From positions 5,270,001 to 5,334,000 of the forward strand of contig NC_015957.1 of NCBI RefSeq assembly GCF_000147815.2: a DNA stretch of 64,000 nucleotides. Direction: 5' to 3'. The first letter of the stretch is position 1. Each line of letters opens with the position of its first letter. Under the pieces are notes generated by a model. That model was given only the letters and a program-made list of their open reading frames with translations, was not told where the DNA came from and did no database searches. Made by a program: the position numbers and the translations under genes. This document shows positions 7,601 to 17,100 of the stretch, one piece after another. Source of the stretch: Streptomyces violaceusniger Tu 4113 (GTDB lineage Bacteria; Actinomycetota; Actinomycetes; Streptomycetales; Streptomycetaceae).

Positions 7601-10600
7601 CGGGCGTGTCCGCTTTCGGCATCAGTGGCACCAACGCACACGTGATCCTCGAACAGGCGCCGGAGGACGCGTCCCTCCGCCCGCAGGCTCCTGCCACGAC
7701 GTACGGACCGGTCGCGATCCCGGTCACCGCAGCGTCGGAGTCGGCGCTGCGTGCCCAGGCGGCGCGGCTGCTCGGCTGTCTCGACAGTGCCGATCAGGCT
7801 CAGGAGGACATCCACGTCGTTCTCGGGCACTCCCTGGCCACCGGCCGGGCGGCGCTGGACCGGCGGGCCGTGATCGTGGCCGACGACGCCAGTGATCTCC
7901 GCGACGCCCTGACGGCACTGGGCAACGGCGGCCCGCATGCCCGCCTTGTCACGGGCGACGCCACCATCGCGGGGCACACGGCCTTCGTCCTTCCCGGCCA
8001 GGGGAGCCAGCGGCTGGGCATGGGCCGGGAGCTGTACGAGGCCGACGCCGCCTTCGCGGAGGCCCTCGACGAGGTCTGCGCCGAACTCGATCGGCACCTC
8101 CCTCAGCCCCTGCGCACGGTGATGTGGGCGGAGCCGGGCAGTCGCGAGGCGGCGCTGCTGGACTCCACTCTCTACGCGCAGCCCGCGCTGTTCGCCGTGG
8201 AGGCCGCTCTGGTCAGGCTGTTCGAACGGTGGGGCGTGGTTCCGGATTACCTGATCGGGCACTCGCTCGGGGAGATCTCCGCAGCGTACGTGGCCGGCGT
8301 ACTCACCCTTGCCGACGCCGCCTCGGTGGTGACCACGCGCAGCGCGCTGATGCACGAACTCCCGCCCGGCGGCGCCATGTTCGCCGTTCAAGCCGAGGAG
8401 CACGACGTACTCGCGCGCCTGGCCGAATACCAGGGCGCGGTGACGGTCGCCGCCGTGAACGGTCCGTCCTCGGTGGTCGTCTCCGGCGACGAGCGGGCCA
8501 CGGCCGACCTGGCACGGCGCTTCGCCGAGCGAGGAGTCATCACCCGCCGGTTGCAGGTCGGCCATGCGTTCCACTCCGGTCACATGGATCCGATGCTGGA
8601 CAAGTTCCACACGGCGGTGGGCAGGGTCGTCCTCGGGGCTCCGAGGATTCGCATGGTGTCCAATCTGGACGGCCAGGTCGTCTCGGCGGACCGGATCCGC
8701 ACACCGGACTACTGGACCGAGCACGTGCGGCGCCCGGTCCGGTTCCATGACGGGATTCGCACGCTGATGGAGTCGGGTGTCACGACCTTCATCGAACTCG
8801 GCCCCGGAGCGGCGCTCACCGCGAGTGTGCGGGACATCCTCGGCGCAGGCGGTGACTCCGCGCGTCGCGGCAGCGCCGCCGCAGTCGCGACCCTGCGTCG
8901 GGGCCACCTGGAGACCCGCTCGGTGCTCACGGCCGTCGCGGTCGCCCAGACCCGTGGGGCCGAGGTCGACTGGCCAGCGGTGTACGCGCCGGCCAGGCCG
9001 GCGGTCCTCGACCTGCCGACGTACCCGTTCGAGGGCGACCGGTACTGGCTCATGCGAGACCGCGCGCAGGAACGACCGCCGGAGCGCGAGGAAACCACGG
9101 TGGACGGATGGCGCTACCGGATCGAGTGGGAACCGGCTTCACCGGTCGAGGACCCTGGTGAGCGCGGAGCGTGGCTGGTAGTGCTGCCGGGGGGCGATGA
9201 ACATCGTGAACTGGCTGGTCTCTGTCGGCAGCTGCTGGGTGAGGACTTCGCCGACGCCCGGATACTGAGGCTGGACGAGGCACCGGCCGACCGCGCGACC
9301 CTGGCGGCCATGCTGGACCAGCAGGCCGCCGACCTGGGGAGGCCCGTCACGGGTGTGCTCTCCTTGCTGGCCCTCGACCCGGCCGGGCGCGGCAGTCGTG
9401 CCGGCCTGGGCCCGGGACTGACCACGCTGGTTCTCGCCCAGGCGCTCGCCGACGCCGCTCTGCCCGCGCCCTTGCGGCTGGTCACTCGATGCGCTGTCAA
9501 GACAGGCCACGGCGACGAGCGGATCGATCCGCTCCAGGCGCGGATCTGGGGATTCGGCCGGTCCGTCGCCGCGGAGCACCCCGACCTCGTGGCAGGCCTG
9601 ATCGATCTGCCGGCGGCCTCCACGCCGGTGGATCCGTCGTGGCTACGGCAGGCGCTGAACGGCTACGGGAACGAGGATCAGCTTGCGATCCGGCCCGAAG
9701 GCGTTCGCGCGCCCCGGCTGGTGCCCGCCCCTGTCCGCGCTTCGGTCCCCGAACGCGGACAGCCGACCGGTACCGCGCTCGTCCTGGGCGGCACCGGGGC
9801 GCTGGGCAGCCACGTCGCGCGGGAGCTGGCGAAGACCGGAGTCGACCGGCTGGTGCTGCTCAGCAGGCGTGGACCGCGGGCACCCGGCGCGGCACGGCAG
9901 ATCGCCGAACTCGAAGAACTGGGTGTGTCCGCGCATGCCGTCGCCTGCGACATGGCGTCCGAAGAGGATCTGGCCGCCGTGGTCCGCCAGGAACAGCAGG
10001 CGTACGGGCCCATCCGGACCGTGGTCCACGCCGCCGGTAGTGATCGTCACGCAAGCCTCACGGACTGCACGACGGCCGGGTTCGCCGAAATCCATGACAA
10101 GGCGGCCGCGGCAGCCCAGCTGGACCGCATATTCCAGGACGAGCCCGTGGAGTTCGTGCTGTTCTCGTCGATGACAGCGGTGCTCGGCGGCCCCGGGCGA
10201 CATGCCCAGGCCTCGGCCGACGCGTTCATCGACGCCGTGGCCGAACGACGGCGCGAACGCGGGCTTCCGGCCATCTCACTGGAGTGGGGTACGTGGGAGG
10301 GGCCCGGCATGGGCGGCGCGGCTGAGGATGCGGACCGGCCGCGCCGCGACGGCGTTCGGCCCATGGCCGCGGACCGTGCCCTGTCCGCTCTGCGACGTTC
10401 GATGGCCGGGGACGACGGCGTGCTCCTCATCGCGGACGTCGACTGGTCACGGTTCGTGCCGGCCAATTCGGCGGCACGGCATCGGCCGATGCTCTCCAGG
10501 CTGCACGGCTCGGCGACATTCTCCGGGCCGCATGGCTCGGCGCCGAAGGTGGGCGAACGGTCGTCCGGGACCAGCGAGCCGCAGTCGGGCAGTCACGCGA

Positions 10601-11109
10601 TGGTCCGCACCCACGTCGCGGCGGTGCTGGGCTTCCCCGACCCCGGCGACATCGATCCCGACCGGTCGTTCCGGGATCTGGGGCTCGACTCGATGGGATC
10701 GGTGGACCTCTGCCTGCAACTGAGCGAGGCCACCGGCATTGAGCTGCCGATCACCGTCGTCTTCGACCACTCCACTCCCGCGGCGCTGGCCGAGCACTTG
10801 GTGAGCCTCCAGGCATCGCCGCCGCATGAGCCTGATCTGCTCGAAGCGGCGCTGGCGGCGGCGTCCGAGATGGTGTTGGACGACGAGCGGCGCGACCGGG
10901 TGGCGGCGTGGCTGCGGGACCTCTCGGACCGGCTGCGGATCGACGTGAAGGGCGCTTCCCCGCTCGACATGCGCGGCGGTTCCCCGCTCGACGCGAACGG
11001 TGAATCCCGCTCCGCCGCGAACTCCGACGCGAACCCGGACTCCCAGCTCGACGCCAAGTCCCTCACCGACGCCGAGCTCTTCAAAGCCGTAGACGAACTG
11101 ACCTCCTGA
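4690..11109 (+). CDS. Type I modular polyketide synthase: loading AT-ACP plus module KS-AT-KR-ACP
   Basis: 2139 residues. Order: loading AT (about 112-395; GQGPQ at 116, nucleophile in GYSIGE, Ser201), loading ACP (about 475-555, GIDS Ser508), KS (from 568; Cys736 in DTACSSS, EAHGTGT, NIGHTQ), AT (GQGSQ at 1103, Ser1192 in GHSLGE, HAFHS at 1292), KR (about 1690-1870, GGTGALG), ACP (GLDS Ser2001), and a C-terminal docking segment ending LTDAELFKAVDEL. The loading AT has Trp where extender ATs have the carboxylate-binding Arg (VVTSWGHAE against VVTTRSALM in module 1), which fits a non-carboxylated acyl starter. HAFH in module 1 predicts malonyl-CoA. The KR lacks the catalytic Tyr (Gln1840 instead) and lacks LDD, so it is probably inactive. 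TTA codons occur at 5527 and 6280. The start is GTG 4690 or ATG 4696. PKS 2 follows after 32 bases. Confidence 0.95.
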   Translation: MSMTERQGASDDGRSDTWLWTLEADGPTALRDQVGILLDFASKSPGLSPAEVGAALSRRLSSSRRPATLSSRRAAVTGRQLSELRAGLTALASGRGAVGLVHGRPTSGRTAFVFPGQGPQWPGMAAELTTRSRTFRTTMDDCAAALEPYLDWPLLDALSPDSGLPLDRADVAQPALFAVMISLAATWRSCGVEPDAVMGYSIGEIAAAAVSGVLTLDDAARVVTSWGHAEATLTGRGGMLSVMAPVADIRSRLASYDGEVTIAAVNSPRSVVVAGELDALQELQTRLTAEGTVVKRVAMDLSAHSPQIDQLRQAIQRDLISIRPERGRIPLYSSFSGGRVEDTSLLDGNHWFEVLRGVMDFRAAVEAAVSDGHSLFVETSPHPVLTSALQENFQDGGVDAIAVGSLRRDEGGPARFLASLGSAFVAGATIDVGELTRDPVEPISLPDLGSPPPSDSGRDTVRTELNGLGPSARRRALADLICHEVVNRAASTEPMDPRREFRDAGIDSATGLDLVNSIAKNLEVPLAATALFDHPTPQLLARHIDLELWGQDGPQGGRLGRRSGTDDRDDPVVIVGMACRLPGGVSGPQDLWRLLVEGVDATTDFPAGRGWERQDRHGAVRRGPWRGGFLTGADRFDAGFFHISPREALAMDPQQRLSLETAWETIERAGIDAHGLRGTRTGVFIGAMPADYGPPLDAGSDMAGHLLTGTTTSMLSGRVAYTLGLEGAALTVDTACSSSLVALHLAAQALRSGECDLALAGGVTVLSTPGMFAEFDKQGALAPDGRSKAFSAQADGFGLAEGIGMVLVERLSHARQHGHDVLAVLRGSAVNSDGAANGLTAPNGTSQRNLIRQALAGARLRPGDVDVVEAHGTGTRLGDPIEANALLAAYGDRRDHDRPLLVGSMKSNIGHTQAAAGLSGVIKMVLAMRHGLVPRTLHVDQPSPHVDWQAGGLELVTHRQAWPGTGRPRRAGVSAFGISGTNAHVILEQAPEDASLRPQAPATTYGPVAIPVTAASESALRAQAARLLGCLDSADQAQEDIHVVLGHSLATGRAALDRRAVIVADDASDLRDALTALGNGGPHARLVTGDATIAGHTAFVLPGQGSQRLGMGRELYEADAAFAEALDEVCAELDRHLPQPLRTVMWAEPGSREAALLDSTLYAQPALFAVEAALVRLFERWGVVPDYLIGHSLGEISAAYVAGVLTLADAASVVTTRSALMHELPPGGAMFAVQAEEHDVLARLAEYQGAVTVAAVNGPSSVVVSGDERATADLARRFAERGVITRRLQVGHAFHSGHMDPMLDKFHTAVGRVVLGAPRIRMVSNLDGQVVSADRIRTPDYWTEHVRRPVRFHDGIRTLMESGVTTFIELGPGAALTASVRDILGAGGDSARRGSAAAVATLRRGHLETRSVLTAVAVAQTRGAEVDWPAVYAPARPAVLDLPTYPFEGDRYWLMRDRAQERPPEREETTVDGWRYRIEWEPASPVEDPGERGAWLVVLPGGDEHRELAGLCRQLLGEDFADARILRLDEAPADRATLAAMLDQQAADLGRPVTGVLSLLALDPAGRGSRAGLGPGLTTLVLAQALADAALPAPLRLVTRCAVKTGHGDERIDPLQARIWGFGRSVAAEHPDLVAGLIDLPAASTPVDPSWLRQALNGYGNEDQLAIRPEGVRAPRLVPAPVRASVPERGQPTGTALVLGGTGALGSHVARELAKTGVDRLVLLSRRGPRAPGAARQIAELEELGVSAHAVACDMASEEDLAAVVRQEQQAYGPIRTVVHAAGSDRHASLTDCTTAGFAEIHDKAAAAAQLDRIFQDEPVEFVLFSSMTAVLGGPGRHAQASADAFIDAVAERRRERGLPAISLEWGTWEGPGMGGAAEDADRPRRDGVRPMAADRALSALRRSMAGDDGVLLIADVDWSRFVPANSAARHRPMLSRLHGSATFSGPHGSAPKVGERSSGTSEPQSGSHAMVRTHVAAVLGFPDPGDIDPDRSFRDLGLDSMGSVDLCLQLSEATGIELPITVVFDHSTPAALAEHLVSLQASPPHEPDLLEAALAAASEMVLDDERRDRVAAWLRDLSDRLRIDVKGASPLDMRGGSPLDANGESRSAANSDANPDSQLDAKSLTDAELFKAVDELTS

Positions 11110-11141
11110 CCCGAGCACCACATTCCCCGCGGAGCACCACG

Positions 11142-14100
11142 ATGACGGACGACGCCATGCTGCGTGAATACCTTGTCAAGGCGACCAATCAACTGCGGGC
11201 CACCCGCGACCAGTTACAGAAGGTGGAGGCAGCCGGCAGCGAGCCGATCGCCGTCGTCGGCATCGGCTGCCGGTTTCCCGGCGGGGTGGGCACTGCCGAC
11301 GAGCTGTGGGACCTGGTCGCCCAGGGGCAGGATGTCGTCTCGGAACTTCCCGAGGACCGCGGCTGGAATGTGGAGGCGTTGTCCGATCCTGGGGACGACG
11401 TGCGCGGCAGCAACACCCGGCACGGCGGCTTCCTGACCGGTGCCGACCGGTTCGACGCGGAGTTCTTCGGTATCTCCGCGCACGAGGCCCTCGCCATGGA
11501 CCCGCAACAACGCCTGTTGCTGGAAACCACGTGGGAGGCGTGCGAGCACGCCCGGATCGATCCGGGCTCGTTGCGGGGCAGCCGGACCGGCGTCTACATC
11601 GGCGCGGGCGCTCAGGACTACGGTCCCCGGCTGGACTCCGGCGGTGACGGGCACGCACTGACCGGCACCAGCGTCAGCGTGGCTTCCGGACGCATCGCCT
11701 ACACCCTCGGTCTTGAGGGGCCTGCGGTCACCTTGGACACCGCGTGCTCGTCCTCGCTCGTCGCACTGCACCTGGCTGTGCGCTCGCTGCGGGTGAAGGA
11801 GTGCGACTTCGCGTTCGCCGGTGGCGTCACCGTGATGTGCGGCCCCGGTGTCTTCGTCCAGTTCTCCCGGCTGGGGGGTCTGTCGCCGGACGGGAGGTGC
11901 AAGTCGTTCGCCGCCGGTGCCGACGGGACCGGATGGGCCGAAGGGGCAGGTGTGCTGGCCCTTGAACGGCTTTCCGACGCGCGGCGCCGGGGCCACCGCG
12001 TCCTCGCGGTCGTACGCGGCACGGCGGTGAATTCCGACGGCGCCTCCAACGGACTGTCCGCGCCGAACGGGCTGGCCCAGCAGCGGGTCATCCGTGAGGC
12101 GCTGGCCAACGCCGGGCTCGAACTGTCCGACGTGGACGCCGTCGAGGCGCACGGCACCGGCACTGTGCTCGGCGACCCGGTCGAAGCGCGGGCCCTGCTG
12201 GACACCTACGGGCGCGGCCGGCCCGCGGAGCGTCCGCTGTGGATCGGTTCGCTCAAGTCCAACATCGGCCACACACAGGCCGCGGCGGGCGTCGCGGGCA
12301 TCATCAAGATGGTGATGGCCATGCGCAACGGCGTACTCCCCCGAACCCTGCATGTCGACCGTCCCACACCCCATGTGAACTGGGACTCCGGTGCGGTGAG
12401 GATCGCGACCGACGCTCAGCCCTGGCCGCGGTCCGCGCACCCTCGCCGTGCGGCCGTCTCAGCGTTCGGCATCAGCGGTACGAACGCGCACGTGGTCCTC
12501 GAAGCCGCGCCGAGCGTCGCCGAGCCGGACCGGGCGGCGGACGGTGGCCGCACTCTGCCGTGGGTGCTGTCCGCGAAGACCCGGGAAGCACTGGCGGAGC
12601 AGGCCGAGCGCCTGCTCGCCCACGTGCGGCAGTCCCCCGGCGTGCGGGCCGAGGACATCGCCTACTCGCTGGCCACGACCCGTGCCGGGCTGCGGCACCG
12701 GGCGGTACTGCTGGCCGGTGACCGGCACGAGGCGCAGGCCGGGCTCGAGGCACTGGCACGGGAGGATCCCGACGGGAACCCTGTTCACAGCTCGACCCGG
12801 AGCGGTGGAATCGCCTTCCTGTTCGGCGGAGACAGTGTGCGACGGCAGGGTACGGGCCGGGAACTCTACGACACGTTCCCCACGTATGCCGAGGCGTTCG
12901 ACGCCGTCTGCGACTGCCTGGACCGGCGGCTGGCCGGGTACGCGGAGCACCGGATCCGGGATGTGCTGTTCGGAGTCGACGGCGTCCCGGCCGAGCTGCT
13001 CGACGAGGCCGTCTACGCCCTGCCCGCCACCTTCGCGGTGGAGATCGCCCTGTTCAGGCTGTTCGAGGCGTGGGGGGTGCGACCCAAACTCGTGGCCGGC
13101 TACTCCCACGGCGAGATGGCGGCCGCCCACGCCGCCGGGATCTTCTCCCTCGAGGACGCGGCGACCCTGGTCGCGGCCCGCGGCCGGTTGGTGCAGTCCC
13201 TGCCCGCCGACGGCGCCTGCCTGGCCGTTCAAGCCGGCGAGGAGGAGCTGCTCGCGGCGGCAGCCGAACACGGCGCCGAGGTCGAGGTCGTCGCGGTCGA
13301 CGGACCGGCCTCGGTCCTGGCCTACGGCACCGTGGAGGCCCTGACCGAGATCGCCGACCATTTCGCCGGGCTGGGACGCGGGCTGAGCCGGCCCGCGGTC
13401 GGTCGTGTCGCGCACTCCACGCGGATGGACGGCATCCTCGACGCCTTCCGGGCGATCGTCTCGGAACTGCCCAGGTGCGAGCCGTCCATTCCCGTCGTGT
13501 CCACCCGCACCGGCCGGATCCTCGAACTCGACACGCTCCGCACCTCGGAGCACTGGGTCCGGCAACTGCGGGAGCTCGTTCGGTTCCAGGACACGATGCG
13601 CACCGTGGACGACCACGATCTCGCCACGGTTCTCACGCTGGGACCTGATGCGACCCTGGCCGCTTGCGCGCGCCACGCCCGGGTCGGCGGAGAGCACGAG
13701 GACAAGCCGCTGCCCGTGGCCGTGCTCCGCTCCGACGAGCCCGAGACGACAACGGTGCTCACCGCTCTGGGCCACGCCCATGTCCACGGCGGGCCGGTCG
13801 AATGGGACGCCGTCTTCGCCGGGACGGACTCCCGTCGGACCGATCTGCCCACCTACGCCTTCCAGCGCCGCCGCTACTGGCTCGACGCCCCGTCCGGCGG
13901 CGGGTCCATCGCGACCGACCTGGGGCAGGGGACCACCGGCCATCCCCTGCTCGCCGCGGCCATCACGGTGGCCGACGGCGAGCAGACGATCTTCACCGGC
14001 AGGCTCTCCCGGCAGTCGCACCGGTGGCTCACCGATCACCAGGTGCTCGGCTCCGTCGTCGTTCCCGGCACCGCCCTGGTGGAACTGGCGCTGCACGCGG

Positions 14101-17100
14101 GTACCGGCTCCGGGGCGCTCGTCCTCGACGAGCTGGTCATCGAGGCCCCGCTCGTCCTGCCGGATCGGGGTGGGGTCCAGGTGCAGGTCACGCTCGGCCC
14201 CGCGGACAGCGTCGGCGGCCGGCCGGTCACCATCCATTCGCGAGGCGAGCACCCGCCGGACGCCGGGTGGAACCGCAACGCGCGCGGGATCCTGACCACC
14301 GTGGACCGGCAGTCCGTTCCGGCCGGTCTGTCCTGGCCGCCCGCCGACGCGGCTCGGCTCGACATCGATGCCGTATACGCCGCTCTGGGCGAGTCCGGCC
14401 TGCACTACGGCCCGGCGTTCCGGGCGCTTCGCGGGGCGTGGCGTCGTGGAGACGACTACTTCGTCGAAGTCGCCCTCGCCCCCGGCCAGCAGGCGTACGC
14501 CCCGCAGTTCGGCATGCACCCGGCTCTGCTGGATGCCGCCCTGCACGTGGCCGGCCACCACGGCGTCTGTGCCGCCGACGAGCCCGTCACGCTGCTTCCG
14601 TTCGCCTGGCGCGGGGTGCGGACCTGGGCCGCCGGCGCCACGGCGATGCGGGCGGCGGTACGGATCGGGGAGTCGGGAGAGGTGTCCGTCCAGGCATCGG
14701 ACGCCGAAGGCAACCCCGTTCTCTCCGTCGCGGCACTACGTCTACGACCGGTCTCGCCGGACCGGCCGCTCCTCACCCAGGCGGTCGCGGACGACAGGCT
14801 GCTGCGCGTCGAGTGGGCGTCGCTGCCGTTGTCCGGCGACCACGCGGCCCCCGAGTTCGCCGAATTCGCCCAGCTGGTGGACACGGACCTACCGGTGCCG
14901 GAACTGACCGTCCTCACGGTCGGGATGTCCGGAACCCCCGCACAGCTGACCGCCGAGACGCGCGAGACGGTGTCCGATGTCCTGAAATCGCTGCAGTCCT
15001 GGCTCGCCGACCAGAGATTCGCGCACTCGACCCTGCTGGTGATCACGCGCAACGCGGTCGCCGTCACCAAGGACGAGAGTCCGGACCTCGTGGGTGCGGC
15101 TGTCTGGGGACTGGTACGGACCGCGCAGCGGGAGAATCCGGGCCGGATCGTCCTTGTCGACAGCACACGACACCCCGAAGACCTGCCCGCCGTCGTCGCG
15201 ACGGCGGCGGCGGCCCGGCGACCGCAACTCGCCCTGCGGCACGGGCAGGAGGTACGCATACCTCGACTGGCCCGGATCGACGCCCCGAACGGCGCCGAGA
15301 CATCACGACGCTGGAATCCCGACGGTACGGTGCTCATCACCGGCGGCACCGGCACCCTGGGATCCCTGGTCGCACAGCATCTGGTCACCGCACACGGCGT
15401 CCGGCACCTGGTGCTCGCCAGCCGTAGCGGCCTCGCCGGCCCCGGAGGGGACCGGCTGTTGGCCGAGCTGACAAAGCTGGGAGCCCGGGTCACCGTCGAG
15501 ACGGGCGATCTGTCCGACCGCGACCACCTGGCCGACCTGATCGGCCGCATCCCCACCCGGCATCCGCTCATCGGGGTGGTCCACGCGGCCGGTGTCACCG
15601 AGGACGGTGTCCTCGGGTCGCTCGACGAACGCGCCGTGGCGTCGGTACTGGGCCCCAAGGCCGACACCGCCTGGTACCTGCACGAGTTGACCCGGGACCT
15701 CGGTCTTTCGATGTTCGTCCTGTTCTCGTCGGTCGCCGGTGTCCTGGGCGGCCGGGGGCAGGCCAACTACGCCGCCGCCAACTCCTTCCTGGACGCCCTC
15801 GCCGAACACCGCGCACAGCGGGGACTCGCCGCGCGCTCCATCGCGTGGGGACTGTGGGAGCCCACCAGCACCCTGAGCGGTGGTCTGACCTCCGCCGACC
15901 TCCGGCGCATCGCCCGCGACGGGCTCCTGCCCATCACCGCCGAGACCGGTCTCGGCCTCCTCGACACGGCGCTGGCAGTCGATCATCCCGCCGTCGTCGC
16001 CACCCCGCTGGACCTGGACACCCTCCGCGCGGCCGGCGACGCCGCACCCGCACTGCTGGCCGAGCTGGTCGCCGCCTCCGGCAGCCGCGACGCCCGCCCC
16101 GAACTCCCCGACAGCACACTCAGGTCCACACTTCTGCGGCTCACTCCCCACGAACGACGGCGCCACCTGCTCGGCATCGTTCTCGGCGCGCTCGCCACAG
16201 CGCTGCCCCAGCACGACGCGTCGTCCATCGACCCCGACAGCACCTTCGAGGAGCTGGGCTTCGACTCGCTGGCGGCGATCGATTTCCGCAACCGGCTGAC
16301 GAGCCTGATCGGGCAACGGCAGTCGCCGACCCTCGTCTTCGACCACCCGACTCCGGAGAAGCTCACCGGACACCTGCTCGGCCGGTTCGTCCTCGACGAG
16401 GGGAATCCCACGATCCCGGCAGCCGTGCCCGCGGCGGCGCCCGCGCGCGTGCACGACGATCCGATCGCGATCGTGGGAATGGCCTGCCGTTACCCCGGCG
16501 GGATCTCCTCCCCGGACGAACTGTGGCACCAGGTGTCCCACGGGCTCGACGCGACGTCCGCGTTCCCCGTCGACCGGGGCTGGGACCTCGCCGAGCTCTA
16601 CGACCCCGACCCGGACGCGATCGGAAAGTGCTACGCGCGCCGTGGCGGATTCCTGCACGACGCGGCCGACTTCGACGCGACGCTCTTCGGTATGTCGCCG
16701 AAGGAGGCACTTACCACCGACCCCCAGCAGCGACTGCTCCTGGAGACCTCGTGGGAGGCCCTGGAGCGCGCCGGCATATCGCCGGAGTCCTTGCGGGGCA
16801 GCGACACCGGCGTGTTCGTCGGCGTGATGTACAACGACTACGCGGCGAGGTTCGTCAACGACGCCCACGACCTCGAGGCACAGGTGTCCCTGGGCTCGAC
16901 GGCCAGCGTCGCCTCCGGCCGTATCTCCTACACGCTGGGGCTGCACGGTCCCTCCAGCACCGTGGACACGGCGTGTTCGTCCTCACTGGTCGCCATGCAC
17001 TCCGCCGCGCGTGCCCTACGGTCGGGCGAGTGCTCGCTGGCGCTGGTGGGCGGCGCGACGGTGATGTCGACGCCCAACGCGTTCGTCATGTTCAGCAGAA

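Noticed and set aside
14760..15320. Possible enoylreductase between DH and KR of module 2
   Set aside because: The stretch is the structural half of the KR; no LxHxxxGGVG nucleotide motif of an ER is present. The same holds for module 3.
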